In this document: piece after piece, positions 1 through 8,701 of the stretch
Numbering within the stretch: the stretch's first letter is position 1
How the letters are laid out: each line of letters begins with the position of its first letter
DNA from: Rhodobacter sp.
GTDB lineage: Bacteria > Pseudomonadota > Alphaproteobacteria > Rhodobacterales > Rhodobacteraceae
Assembly: GCA_013824045.1 (NCBI GenBank)
Contig: PNND01000202.1
Location: 1-18,178, forward strand
DNA length: 18,178 nucleotides
Direction of reading: 5' to 3'
Notes under the pieces: generated by a model
The model's input: only the letters and a program-made list of their open reading frames with translations
The model's database searches: none
What the model was told of the DNA's origin: nothing
Position numbers and translations under genes: made by a program

Positions 1-64
1 CGAAGAGCGGTTCTGGGGGCAGGACCGGCTGGAGCTGCTGGAGGATCATCTGGCGGGGCGGTAG
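1..64 (+). CDS. C-terminal end of a DsbA-fold protein, probably 2-hydroxychromene-2-carboxylate isomerase (partial)
   Basis: An open frame enters from the left edge, with codons starting at position 2, and ends at TAG 62-64. The 20 visible residues include FWGQDRLELLEDHLAGR. This matches the usual end of the HCCA-isomerase branch of the DsbA/GST-kappa fold, where a 'FWGQDRL' segment follows the cis-proline strand and precedes the last helix. Members act on 2-hydroxychromene-2-carboxylate or on related thiol/glutathione chemistry. Only the tail is present, so the active-site region cannot be examined and the call rests on one motif. The gene converges on the threonine aldolase gene. Confidence 0.6.
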   Translation, partial: EERFWGQDRLELLEDHLAGR

Positions 65-106
65 GGCGCTATCCGGTGACCGGGGTTCGTGCGGCGGCGG
101 TGCAGG

Positions 107-129
107 TGGGTATTTGGGCCAAGATGAAG
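107..129 (+). repeat. 23-bp dispersed repeat, copy 1
   Basis: This block, with core GGGTATTTGGGCC then AAGATGAAG, is identical over 23 bases to 8702-8724. Both copies lie just downstream of a plus-strand gene. This one is in the 73-nt gap between the isomerase stop and the threonine aldolase stop. Similar sequences recur between genes in Rhodobacteraceae as far as I recall. Its function is unknown; a role at transcript ends is a guess. Confidence 0.6.
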
Positions 130-137
130 CGGCAGGG

Positions 138-1172
138 TCAGCTCTTCAGGGCGGCGAGGAAGCGGTCGACGTGATCCTCGGTCGTGTTCCAGGACGCCAC
201 CATCCGCGCCGTTTCGCGGCCATCCGGCAGGGGGCGCAAGTCGTAATAGACCGCACCCGCCGCTTGCAGTCGGGCATGGCCGCCGGGTTCCCAATTCGCG
301 AAGATCATGTTGGCCTGCGAGGGATGCGTCAGCGCGGCATGGTTCAGACCCGCGATCCCCTGCGCCAGACGCTGCCCCATGGCATTGGCCAGTGCGGCAA
401 GGCGCATCCAGAGGCCATCCTGCAGATAGGCCTCCATCTGCGCCGAGAGATAGCGGTGTTTGGAAAACAGATGCCCGCCCCGTTTGCGGCGCAGTTCCAG
501 TTCCCAGGATTTTGCGGGATCGAACAGGACCACCGCCTCGACCCCCAGAAGGCCGTTCTTGGTGCCGCCGAAGGAGAGCACATCAATCCCCGCGCGCCAT
601 GTCAGCTCGGCCGGGGTGGCCCCGGTGGCCACCAGCGCATTGGCAAAGCGCGCGCCGTCGAGATGGCAGGGCAGGCCGTGGGATTTGGCGATGCCGGTGA
701 GGGCGGCGATCTCGGCCGGGGTGTAGACGGTGCCGGCCTCTGTCACATTGGTCAGCGACAGGCAGCCGCGCTGCACGCCATGCACGCCGGAGGCGCCAGT
801 GGTGGCGAGCGCCTCGGTCAGCGCGGCGGGCGTGATGCGGCCATGCGCGCCGTCGATCAGCACCAGTTTCGCGCCGTTGGTGTAGAATTCGGGCGCGCCG
901 CATTCATCTTCGGCGATATGGGCGTGGCGGTGGCAGAAGACCGCCCCCCAGGGATCGGTCAGCGCCGCCAGCGCCAATGCATTGGCGGCGGTGCCGGTTG
1001 CGACCAGATGGACCTGCGCGTCGGGCGCATCAAACAGGGTGCGGACCTGCGTGGTGACGCGGGCCATGATGTCATCGCCGCCATAGCTGCGGGCGAAGCC
1101 TTCATTGGCGCGCAGAAGCGCCTGCATCACTTCGGGCGGCGCGCCGGAGGTATTGTCAGAGGCGAAGAACAT
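138..1172 (-). CDS. ltaE: Low-specificity L-threonine aldolase (PLP-dependent)
   Basis: This 344-residue fold-type I PLP enzyme should cleave L-threonine or L-allo-threonine to glycine and acetaldehyde in the cytoplasm. It opens with FFASDNTSG, the family's usual N-terminus (F-x-SDN-x-SG). The pocket shows HRHAH at 81-85 (ring-stacking histidine), HLDGARFANA from 170 (Asp172 and Arg175 contacting PLP) and the Schiff-base lysine at Lys205 in FGGTKNG. The length is normal for the family. The ATG at 1170-1172 lies 1 nt after the stop of the cysteine-cluster gene, so the two are probably co-transcribed. Related beta-eliminating lyases share the fold, but the motifs favour threonine aldolase. The substrate stereo-preference cannot be read from the sequence. 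Confidence 0.9.
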   Translation of the reverse strand: MFFASDNTSGAPPEVMQALLRANEGFARSYGGDDIMARVTTQVRTLFDAPDAQVHLVATGTAANALALAALTDPWGAVFCHRHAHIAEDECGAPEFYTNGAKLVLIDGAHGRITPAALTEALATTGASGVHGVQRGCLSLTNVTEAGTVYTPAEIAALTGIAKSHGLPCHLDGARFANALVATGATPAELTWRAGIDVLSFGGTKNGLLGVEAVVLFDPAKSWELELRRKRGGHLFSKHRYLSAQMEAYLQDGLWMRLAALANAMGQRLAQGIAGLNHAALTHPSQANMIFANWEPGGHARLQAAGAVYYDLRPLPDGRETARMVASWNTTEDHVDRFLAALKS

Positions 1173-1173
1173 G

Positions 1174-1629
1174 TCAGGGCTTCTCGTCGATGATGTAGTC
1201 GTCCCACTCTTCTTCGGGCACCTCGAATTCCGGCACGGTCATACCCCTGACGGAATTGCCGGACGTGTGGGTGCTTTCCGGATCGCCTGTCCGCAGCGGG
1301 TGCCAGTCGGGCAGGGTGCCGCCCTGATAGAGCAGGCGATAGGCGCAGCTGCGCGGCATCCAATAGGCCACCTTGGGCAGGGTCTTGGGCGTGAGGCGCA
1401 CGCAATCGGGCACGAATTGATGCCGGATCGCATACTGGCTGCAGCGGCAGGTTTCCCCATCCAACAGGCGGCAGGCGACGCTGGTGTAATCGACCTCGCC
1501 CGTGTCTTCATATTCGATCTTGTTCAGGCAGCATTTGCCGCAGCCGTCACAGAGCGCCTCCCATTCCGGGGCGGTCATCTTGGCAAGCGGAACGGTTTCC
1601 CAGAAGCGGGGACGGAGTTTCGTGGTCAT
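1174..1629 (-). CDS. YcgN/UPF0260-type cysteine cluster protein
   Basis: This is a 151-residue cytoplasmic protein of the CxxCxxCC (UPF0153/YkgJ-like) zinc/iron-chelating group, YcgN branch. Visible cysteines are C27, C30, C33 and C34 (the hallmark cluster), then C53, C61, C63, C76 and C95, enough to bind a metal or Fe-S centre. The biochemical role of the family is not established. I chose the ATG at 1627-1629 (MTTKLRPRFW). The frame is open up to 1677, but that extension is a Pro-rich stretch with no family similarity. The acidic C-terminus (EEEWDDYIIDEK) is typical of YcgN. Its stop abuts the threonine aldolase start, and it follows ribF after a 93-nt gap holding two palindromes. Confidence 0.85.
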   Translation of the reverse strand: MTTKLRPRFWETVPLAKMTAPEWEALCDGCGKCCLNKIEYEDTGEVDYTSVACRLLDGETCRCSQYAIRHQFVPDCVRLTPKTLPKVAYWMPRSCAYRLLYQGGTLPDWHPLRTGDPESTHTSGNSVRGMTVPEFEVPEEEWDDYIIDEKP

Positions 1630-1674
1630 GGTCGCGAAGGTGCGCCGGGGCGGGGGAAAAGGGAAGGGGTGGGC

Positions 1675-1718
1675 CAAATCCGTTCGAACGAATTTGCAAA
1701 TTTCTTCGAAGAAATTTG
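1675..1718. repeat. Two adjacent 22-bp palindromes downstream of ribF
   Basis: Two 22-bp inverted repeats lie end to end. The first (1675-1696) has arms CAAATCCGTTC / GAACGAATTTG with one mismatch, or a G-U pair in RNA. The second (1697-1718) has perfect arms CAAATTTCTTC / GAAGAAATTTG. They start 4 nt beyond the ribF stop and stand out as AT-rich in high-GC DNA. Such paired elements recur between genes in Rhodobacter relatives as far as I recall. They could act as transcription terminators or mRNA 3'-end protection, or as repeated protein-binding sites. No strong U-run follows. Confidence 0.7.
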
Positions 1719-1722
1719 GGGT

Positions 1723-2649
1723 TCAGAGCGCGGTCAGGATGTCGCGTGCGCGTGTGCAATCGGCGTCCATCTGGGTGATGAGCGCCTCCAGCCCGTCGAA
1801 CTTCAGCTCGGGGCGCAGGAAATCGACAAAGGCGATCGACAGGTGCTGACCGTAGAGATCGCCCTTGAAATCGAAGAGAAAGGTTTCGAGGTTCGGCCTG
1901 TTCTCCCCGAACATCGGCCGCACGCCAAGGCTGGCTGCGCCCATGTAGCTGCCCGCCTGCGGGCCGGTCAGGATGTCGACCTTCACCGCATAGACGCCGA
2001 AGCGCGGCAGGTGCAGCCCGTCGACCGACATGTTGGCGGTGGGATAGCCCAAGTCGCGGCCCCGCTTTTCGCCGTGGATCACCTCGCCCTCGATCCGATG
2101 CCAATGGCCCAGCATCGCGGCGGCGTCGCGGGGGCGGCCGTCGGTCAGGGCTTGGCGGATCGCGGTGGAGGACACCTCGATCCCCGCAATGGCGACGAGG
2201 GGGGCGATGGTCACGTCGAAGCCCAGCGTCGCGCCAAGGGCGCGCAGGTCGGCGGCGGTGCCGGCGCGACCCTTGCCGAAGCAGAAATCCGATCCGACCA
2301 CGACATGCGATATACCAAGCCCATCGGCCAACACGTCGCGGGCAAAGGCTTCGGGCGTGAGGCCGGCAAGGGCGCGGTCGAAGGGCAACTGGTAGAGCTG
2401 TTCCACCCCGATCTTGGCCAGCCGGTTGGCCCGCGCCTCGGCATTCATCAGCCGGAAGGGTGGCGCGTCGGGGGCGAAGACCTGCCGGGGATGGGGTTCA
2501 AAGGTGACGATTCCCAAGGGTGCGCCGGGGCGGCGGGCGAGGTCGATGACGGATTGATGGCCCAGATGCAGACCGTCGAAATTGCCCATGGCGACAGAGG
2601 CACCGCGGGCGGCCGGGTCAATGTCCTGCCAATGATGGTGAACGCGCAT
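1723..2649 (-). CDS. ribF: Bifunctional riboflavin kinase / FAD synthetase
   Basis: This 308-residue cytoplasmic enzyme converts riboflavin to FMN and then to FAD. The N-terminal nucleotidyltransferase domain (about 1-180) has the adenylylation motif MGNFDGLHLGH at 21-31 and SSTAIR at 160-165. The C-terminal flavokinase domain (about 185-305) has GYPTAN at 201-206 and NLETFLFDF at 253-261, with the catalytic Glu255. The length and order of domains match bacterial RibF. The ATG at 2647-2649 follows the MaoC gene by 39 nt. That gap contains only a small CCCCCG/CGGGGG hairpin and no T-run, so read-through from maoC is likely. Confidence 0.95.
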   Translation of the reverse strand: MRVHHHWQDIDPAARGASVAMGNFDGLHLGHQSVIDLARRPGAPLGIVTFEPHPRQVFAPDAPPFRLMNAEARANRLAKIGVEQLYQLPFDRALAGLTPEAFARDVLADGLGISHVVVGSDFCFGKGRAGTAADLRALGATLGFDVTIAPLVAIAGIEVSSTAIRQALTDGRPRDAAAMLGHWHRIEGEVIHGEKRGRDLGYPTANMSVDGLHLPRFGVYAVKVDILTGPQAGSYMGAASLGVRPMFGENRPNLETFLFDFKGDLYGQHLSIAFVDFLRPELKFDGLEALITQMDADCTRARDILTAL

Positions 2650-2688
2650 CTTCCCCCGAGGCGGGGGCCTGCCCCGTCGTCTTCGCCG

Positions 2689-3144
2689 TCAGTCGAACTT
2701 GCGGCTGGGCGCAAGAACCAGCGCCTCGCCCTTCAGCACGACCGTATTACCCACTGCGCAGTGGGTTTCAAGGGTGACGCGGCGCTTGGCATGGTCGATC
2801 GCCACGACCTTCACCTCGGCCCGCACGGTATCGCCGGGGCGGACGGGGGCCATGAACTTTAGGCTTTGGCCCAGATAGACGGTGCCATGGCCGGGAAGCT
2901 GTTCGCCGATCACGGCGGAAATCAGCCCGGCGGTCAGCATCCCATGGGCGATGCGGCCCTGAAAGATGGTGTCTTGAGCATAGGAATCGTCCAGATGCAC
3001 GGGATTGCGGTCGGTCGACACCTCGGCGAACATTTCGATATCGCGGTCGGTCACGGTTTTCATCAGGTAGCGAGTCATCCCGATTTCGAGATCCTCGATA
3101 CAGATCGTGCCGCGCGGCTGATTGTCGATGGCTCTGGCGAACAT
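2689..3144 (-). CDS. MaoC-family (R)-specific enoyl-CoA hydratase-like protein
   Basis: This is a 151-residue single hot-dog-fold protein of the MaoC/PhaJ type. The hydratase-2 signature is present: STDRNPVH at 43-50, with Asp45 and His50 in the catalytic positions, and then GRIAHGML at 63-70. Such enzymes hydrate trans-2-enoyl-CoA to (R)-3-hydroxyacyl-CoA, feeding polyhydroxyalkanoate synthesis or fatty-acid oxidation. Here no PHA synthase neighbours it, so the substrate is open. The N-terminus MFARAIDNQP... is slightly longer than PhaJ. An AGGGGA Shine-Dalgarno-like tract precedes the ATG, and a promoter is visible just upstream. Phosphate acetyl/butyryltransferase-associated MaoC proteins are an alternative subgroup. 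Confidence 0.85.
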   Translation of the reverse strand: MFARAIDNQPRGTICIEDLEIGMTRYLMKTVTDRDIEMFAEVSTDRNPVHLDDSYAQDTIFQGRIAHGMLTAGLISAVIGEQLPGHGTVYLGQSLKFMAPVRPGDTVRAEVKVVAIDHAKRRVTLETHCAVGNTVVLKGEALVLAPSRKFD

Positions 3145-3170
3145 GGCCGAATCCCCTATGAACTGGCGCG

Positions 3171-3199
3171 ACCATAGCCTGTGCCGCAGTGCGGCGCAA
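3171..3199 (-). promoter_or_regulatory. Putative sigma-70-type promoter of the MaoC gene
   Basis: Read on the minus strand there is TTGCGC (3199-3194), a 17-nt spacer and TATGGT (3176-3171), placing the start about 20 nt before the ATG at 3144. The spacer overlaps a palindrome, GCCGC-AGT-GCGGC, at 3183-3195, which could be an operator. No reporter or alignment evidence was available. The -10 is a partial match. Confidence 0.45.
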
Positions 3200-3259
3200 T
3201 TCCGTTGAGTAACTTTTTATCTCATCTGAGACTTTTGGCGCAAGATTGTTGCGGGGCGG

Positions 3260-4138
3260 CTAGCCAAGAAAGGCGATGGCATGGGTGGGGGACAGCTGCT
3301 GCTCCTCCAGCCAAGCTGCCAGAAGGGCCGGGTCGGGCCGGACGGGATCAGGGCCGAAGGCCGCAGCGGCGATGCCGCCGGTGACGAAGAGCGTGTCGAT
3401 CCCCTCGCCGATCCCGCCCTGAATATCGGTGTTGATCCCGTCGCCGATGGCAAGGATCGCCGGATCCTCGCGGCCCGTGCTGGCGGCCATGCGGCGGCGG
3501 GCAAGGTCATAGATCGGCGGGTGCGGTTTGCCGTAGTAAAGCGTGGTGCCGCCCATCGCCTCATAGGCCTGCGCCAGCGCGCCCGCGCAATAAAGCCGCC
3601 GTTCGCCCAGATCGACGATCAGATCGGGATTGGCGCAGAGCATGGGCAGGCCGTTGGCCTTCATCATCAGAAGGGTGGCGCGGTAATCATCGGGGGTTTC
3701 CGTCAGATCGTCGCGCAGGCCGGTGACGACGACGCCTGTCGCCTCCTTCAGGGGAACGCGGGCGATCTGCATCGGATCATGGGCATCAGCGGGCAGGTCG
3801 GTGAAGAAGGTGTCGTCCTTGTCCGCGCCGATATGGTGGATGCGGTCGCCGACGGCGCCAGAGAGCATCGCATATTGCGATGCGTCGCCCGAGGAGACGA
3901 TGTCATCCCACGCGTCATCCGGCACGCCGATGGTGGCGATTTGGGCTGCCACGCTGGCGCGGGGGCGGGGGGAATTGGTCAGCAGGACGACATAGCCGCC
4001 CTTGGCACGAAAGGCGCGCAGCGCGGAGACGGCTGCGGGGAAGGGGGTCTTGCCGTTGTGCAGGCAGCCCCAGAGATCGCAGAACACCGCGTCGTAGCGG
4101 CCGGAAACGGTGGCAAGGCTGGCGATGAGGTTGGTCAT
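3260..4138 (-). CDS. TIGR01459-family HAD hydrolase (NagD-like)
   Basis: This 292-residue cytoplasmic HAD-superfamily protein has a C2-type cap of the NagD/phosphoglycolate-phosphatase kind. Motif I is FCDLWGCLHNG, with nucleophile Asp21. The usual second Asp of DxD is Trp23, the form typical of the TIGR01459 group (D-x-W-G-x-L-H). Motif II is LTNSPRP (54-60), the motif III lysine is Lys204 in YGKPHPPIY, and motif IV is GDGINTD with Asp233 and Asp238. Without the DxD acid/base its phosphatase chemistry is uncertain and the natural substrate is unknown. A GGAAAGG tract precedes the ATG. It lies 88 nt downstream of ppaC on the same strand; that gap contains a tandem 11-mer, ACCCTGTCCCG twice (4173-4194). 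Confidence 0.88.
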   Translation of the reverse strand: MTNLIASLATVSGRYDAVFCDLWGCLHNGKTPFPAAVSALRAFRAKGGYVVLLTNSPRPRASVAAQIATIGVPDDAWDDIVSSGDASQYAMLSGAVGDRIHHIGADKDDTFFTDLPADAHDPMQIARVPLKEATGVVVTGLRDDLTETPDDYRATLLMMKANGLPMLCANPDLIVDLGERRLYCAGALAQAYEAMGGTTLYYGKPHPPIYDLARRRMAASTGREDPAILAIGDGINTDIQGGIGEGIDTLFVTGGIAAAAFGPDPVRPDPALLAAWLEEQQLSPTHAIAFLG

Positions 4139-4226
4139 GCGGTGGCCTTTCCGGCGGGGCTTTTGGCAGCGAACCCTGTCCCGACCCTGTCCCGTCTGCG
4201 GGGAAGGGCCGGGCGGGGGTATCGGG

Positions 4227-5150
4227 TCAGAGTTTCAGCGCCGGGATGATCTGCTTCTTGCGCGACATGATCCCCGGCAGAACCACGGTATCGCCCGTCA
4301 CGGTGCAGCCGAACGACGCTTCGGCCAGTTGCTTGACCAGATCGTTGGGCACCAGCAGCGTCGCCTCTTCCTTCAGGATATCCACCACGAAGAGAAGCAC
4401 CTGATCGGCGCCGTCCTCTTTCGCTACGCCGACCATCGAGGCCATCAGGCTGTCCTTGCGGTCCAGCACGATCTTGGGCGCGGTGGTTTCCAGCACCGAA
4501 ACGCGCAGTTCCTTGCCCGCGACGCTGTATTCCTTGGAATCCATGCGCAGCAGTTCGGCGTCGGAGAAGGCCGAGACGTCGGACTTCGCCTCGAACATGC
4601 GGGTGGCCAGATCGGCCATGTCGACGCCCAGATCGATGGCCAGCTTTTCCGCCACGGCGCGGTCATGCGGGGTGGTGGTGGGCGAGCGGAATTCCAGCGT
4701 GTCGGACAGGATGCAGGACAGCATCGCCCCTTTGATCGAACGGGGCGCGGCGGCGACGACGGCATCGCCCATCAGATCGTGCATGATGGTGGCGGTGCAG
4801 GCCAGCGGGCGGATGGTGATGTCGATCGGGTTCTTGGTCTTGATACCGCCGACCAGAAGGTGGTGGTCGATGATGCCTTGAATCTTGGCCTCGTTGATCG
4901 AGGGGGGCAGTTCGGCGGGGTTGTTCGTGTCGACGATCACGACCTTGTCGTCGGCCGTCACGTCCGCAATGATCGCAGGCTTTTCAAGGCCCCAGTGGCG
5001 CAGCACGAAGGCGGCTTCGGTGTTGGGTTCGCCCAGCAGGACGGGCGTGGCGGGGGTGGTTTTCACTTCGGTCAGATACCAGGCCCAGATGATGGGCGAC
5101 CCGGTTGAATCGGTGTCGGGGGATTTGTGGCCGAAAACGAGGGTGGTCAT
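4227..5150 (-). CDS. ppaC: Manganese-dependent inorganic pyrophosphatase (family II)
   Basis: This 307-residue cytoplasmic DHH-family enzyme hydrolyses pyrophosphate to two phosphates, pulling biosynthetic reactions forward. Metal ligands are visible: GHKSPDTDS at 7-15 (His8, Asp12, Asp14), VDTNN with Asp74, DHH at 95-97, and SDT with Asp150. The C-terminal DHHA2 domain ends with the substrate-binding SRKKQ at 296-300. Length and motif order match the Mn/Co-dependent class without CBS inserts, so nucleotide regulation through CBS domains is not expected. The gene has its own promoter (5189-5217) and heads a same-strand series of genes. Confidence 0.95.
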   Translation of the reverse strand: MTTLVFGHKSPDTDSTGSPIIWAWYLTEVKTTPATPVLLGEPNTEAAFVLRHWGLEKPAIIADVTADDKVVIVDTNNPAELPPSINEAKIQGIIDHHLLVGGIKTKNPIDITIRPLACTATIMHDLMGDAVVAAAPRSIKGAMLSCILSDTLEFRSPTTTPHDRAVAEKLAIDLGVDMADLATRMFEAKSDVSAFSDAELLRMDSKEYSVAGKELRVSVLETTAPKIVLDRKDSLMASMVGVAKEDGADQVLLFVVDILKEEATLLVPNDLVKQLAEASFGCTVTGDTVVLPGIMSRKKQIIPALKL

Positions 5151-5188
5151 GGGATGAACCTTGAACGCTAGGGGATGGGTTTGGCGCG

Positions 5189-5217
5189 CTTATAGGCAAG
5201 GCGGGAGGGCTTGTCAC
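5189..5217 (-). promoter_or_regulatory. Putative promoter of ppaC
   Basis: On the minus strand GTGACA (5217-5212) and TATAAG (5194-5189) are separated by exactly 17 nt. The predicted start lies about 30 nt before the ppaC ATG at 5150. An AAGG tract precedes that ATG. The spacing and -10 match make this one of the better promoters in the window. Confidence 0.55.
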
Positions 5218-5275
5218 CTGCTGCGGTGGCATTTTGCTGCACTGCAGCGAGATGCCGCGTTCTGGCGCGGGACAC

Positions 5276-6358
5276 TTACATCGGCAGTTGTTCCAGCGTG
5301 AAGCCCACCTGTTCCATCAGGCGCAGCACGCCGGTTTCGCCGGGCAGGTGCAGCGCGCCGAAGGCGGCGACGACCGGGCCATCCTTGGCGGCGGCCTCGA
5401 TCACCGGGATCCAGGCGCGGTTGCGGTCTGTCATCAGGACCTGTTCCATCTTTGCAAAGTCTGCCTCGACCTGCGCGATGTTCTGGCCGGGCATCTTCAG
5501 CGTCATCTGCCGTGTCAGTTCCCAGATCAGCCGCGATTCCCCGGCGAAATAGGCATCGGCCAGCGTCACCGCGTAATCCGCGGCATAGGGTTCCAGCGCC
5601 AGCGAGGACCGGATCATGCCAAGCTGTTCCTCCATCGGCATGCCTTCGAACAGGCGAAAGACGGTGTTGTGCGATTCCAGCGCCTGAATGGGTTTGCCTT
5701 GGGTCTGGGCGTAGTCGATCACCATGCCATCCAGCCCGCCCTTGCCCTGTGCCAAGCTGTCGATATCGCAGGCGGGCAGGGCCAGCAGCATCGACACATA
5801 CCAAGGCCGGAATTTCGAGACCATGAAGGGCGGCATCCCGCGCGCCCGCATTGCATCGGCCAGCAGTTGCCATTCCGGATCGGTCAACGCCTCACGCAGG
5901 GTGGGGCCGTCGGTGTTGACCATCAGGGAAGGGTCGCGCGCCAGATCGGCCATCAGCGCGGCCTCTTCCAGCGGGCCCGCTTCGACCATCACTGTTGTGG
6001 CGGCATCGAGCAGGGGGGTGATGCGGGCCATGGTGGCCGCGTGGCGCGGGTCATCGAGGTGATAGGTGCCCACCAGATGGATCACCGCATCGCCCCGCGT
6101 GGCCCGCCACAGATGCCCGCGCGGATAGGGCACGGCATCGGTGGCCGCGATCAGAGCGCTGCGGTCGGCCTCGGCCATGGTGTCGAGCAGGTTGACCCCG
6201 TCGCAGCGCGCCTGAGCCGCGCCTGCTTCGGCCCCCGCTTCAGCCTGCGCCCACGCGCCGCCCGCAAGGCAGGCAGAGAGAAGGGCGGCGGCAAGGGTGG
6301 CAAGGGCGTGACGGGGCATGGGAAAACCGGTTGGGGATGGTTGTTTCAAAGGTGGCAT
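5276..6358 (-). CDS. TraB/GumN-family exported protein
   Basis: This protein of about 360 residues belongs to the TraB/GumN (PF01963) family, which has TIKI-like metalloprotease relatives. Signature pieces are VGTYHLDD with GTYH at 97-100, VEAG at 125-128, and near the end FGALHLPGETGVLRLMEQVGF. An export signal is clear: MPRHALATLAAALLSACLAGGAWAQA. It holds both a lipobox-like LSAC (27-30) and an AWA/Q signal-peptidase I site, so it could be a lipoprotein or a soluble periplasmic protein. I chose the ATG at 6356-6358 because AGGGGG sits 8 nt before it. The ATG at 6317-6319 gives a more compact signal peptide but has no Shine-Dalgarno. The frame is open back to 6490, which would run into the CIRCE box and is unlikely. 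The bacterial function is not established. Confidence 0.8.
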   Translation of the reverse strand: MPPLKQPSPTGFPMPRHALATLAAALLSACLAGGAWAQAEAGAEAGAAQARCDGVNLLDTMAEADRSALIAATDAVPYPRGHLWRATRGDAVIHLVGTYHLDDPRHAATMARITPLLDAATTVMVEAGPLEEAALMADLARDPSLMVNTDGPTLREALTDPEWQLLADAMRARGMPPFMVSKFRPWYVSMLLALPACDIDSLAQGKGGLDGMVIDYAQTQGKPIQALESHNTVFRLFEGMPMEEQLGMIRSSLALEPYAADYAVTLADAYFAGESRLIWELTRQMTLKMPGQNIAQVEADFAKMEQVLMTDRNRAWIPVIEAAAKDGPVVAAFGALHLPGETGVLRLMEQVGFTLEQLPM

Positions 6359-6442
6359 CGCCACGACCCCCTGCCAAGGGCCATGGCGCGAGGGCGGCAC
6401 GGATGTCATCAAATTTTCATCAGCGCGCCGGAGGGCCGGGTG

Positions 6443-6471
6443 TTGACATGGCGCGCGGAGATGCCTACCTG
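6443..6471 (+). promoter_or_regulatory. Putative groESL promoter
   Basis: A perfect -35 TTGACA (6443-6448) is followed by a 17-nt spacer and a weak -10 TACCTG (6466-6471). The predicted start falls at about 6478, at the edge of the CIRCE box. This is the standard geometry for HrcA repression, in which the repressor covers the transcription start. The weak -10 makes the exact start uncertain. Confidence 0.6.
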
Positions 6472-6479
6472 TCCGGTCG

Positions 6480-6506
6480 TTAGCACTCACCTGATTTGAG
6501 TGCTAA
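6480..6506 (+). promoter_or_regulatory. CIRCE operator (HrcA-binding inverted repeat)
   Basis: The sequence is TTAGCACTC-N9-GAGTGCTAA, a perfect match to the CIRCE consensus in both arms and spacer length. HrcA binds CIRCE and represses chaperonin genes, and heat titrates GroEL away and relieves repression. The element lies 36 nt before the groES ATG and would form a hairpin in the leader RNA. The hrcA gene itself is not in this window. Confidence 0.97.
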
Positions 6507-6542
6507 TCTTCATTCAACCTGGAACCTAGGGAGTGTTCTCAG

Positions 6543-6830
6543 ATGGCATTCAAACCGCTGCATGACCGTGTGCTGGTCCGCCGCATCGAAGGCGAAGACA
6601 AGACCAAGGGCGGCCTGATCATCCCCGACACCGCCAAGGAAAAGCCCGCTGAAGGCGAGATCGTCTCGGTCGGTGAAGGCGCGCGCAAGGATTCGGGCGA
6701 GCTGATCGCGCCGTCGGTGAAGGCCGGCGACCGCATCCTGTTCGGCAAATGGTCGGGCACCGAAGTGAAGCTTGACGGCGAAGACCTGCTGATCATGAAG
6801 GAAAGCGACATCCTCGGCATCATCGCCTGA
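6543..6830 (+). CDS. groES: Co-chaperonin GroES
   Basis: This is a 95-residue co-chaperonin, the normal length, forming the heptameric lid on GroEL. It starts [14 protein letters not shown], has the mobile loop at about 17-32 ([16 protein letters not shown]) that docks on GroEL, and ends [14 protein letters not shown] Shine-Dalgarno at about 6529-6533 precedes the ATG. It is the first gene of groESL, downstream of the TTGACA promoter and CIRCE box, so heat induction through HrcA is expected. Confidence 0.98.
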   Translation: MAFKPLHDRVLVRRIEGEDKTKGGLIIPDTAKEKPAEGEIVSVGEGARKDSGELIAPSVKAGDRILFGKWSGTEVKLDGEDLLIMKESDILGIIA

Positions 6831-6837
6831 TGGATAT

Positions 6838-8536
<1,699 letters not shown>

Positions 8537-8564
8537 TCATCCCTGTCCGCCGTGGCAGAAATGG

Positions 8565-8595
8565 GGGGGCGCACCGAAAGGTGCGCCCCCTTTTT
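8565..8595 (+). terminator. Rho-independent terminator of groESL
   Basis: A perfect 11-bp stem GGGGGCGCACC / GGTGCGCCCCC closes a GAAA tetraloop, followed at once by TTTTT (8591-8595). It starts 29 nt after the groEL stop. All features of an intrinsic terminator are present. Confidence 0.95.
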
Positions 8596-8633
8596 CTTTG
8601 CCCCGTTGCGCTGGGTTGCGATGGTGAAGTGAA

Positions 8634-8659
8634 TTGCGCGCCTGCGGCGCAAGTCTTTT
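8634..8659 (+). terminator. Possible second hairpin terminator / repeat-associated hairpin
   Basis: A 6-bp stem TTGCGC (8634-8639) / GCGCAA (8647-8652) with a 7-nt loop is followed by GTCTTTT. It lies 39 nt beyond the groESL terminator and leads into GC-rich imperfect repeats and the 23-bp repeat at 8702. It may be a back-up terminator or part of an intergenic repeat unit. The T-tract is short. Confidence 0.35.
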
Positions 8660-8701
8660 GGGTCGCCTGCGCGGACTGCGCCGCTTGGCTCCGGATCTTT
8701 T

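Noticed and set aside
2652..2668. Small CCCCCG/CGGGGG hairpin between maoC and ribF
   Set aside because: Short stem, 3-nt loop, no T-run and only 39 nt between the genes; it is not a convincing terminator.
1105..2862. A 585-codon open frame on the plus strand opposite ribF, the cysteine-cluster gene and part of maoC
   Set aside because: Its translation is a Gly/Ala/His/Arg-rich shadow with no family motifs, while the minus strand carries three clear proteins there.
3220..3231. TCTCA-TC-TGAGA palindrome near T-rich sequence
   Set aside because: A 5-bp stem with an impossible 2-nt loop as RNA. The T-tract is on the wrong side for the minus-strand genes.
4173..4194. Tandem 11-mer ACCCTGTCCCG, two copies
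   Set aside because: Only two copies in a short GC-rich gap, with no array or gene context; probably a simple local duplication.
5237..5249. GCTGC-ACT-GCAGC palindrome between the TraB/GumN and ppaC genes
   Set aside because: 5-bp stem without T-run, and no link to either promoter; likely chance in GC-rich DNA.
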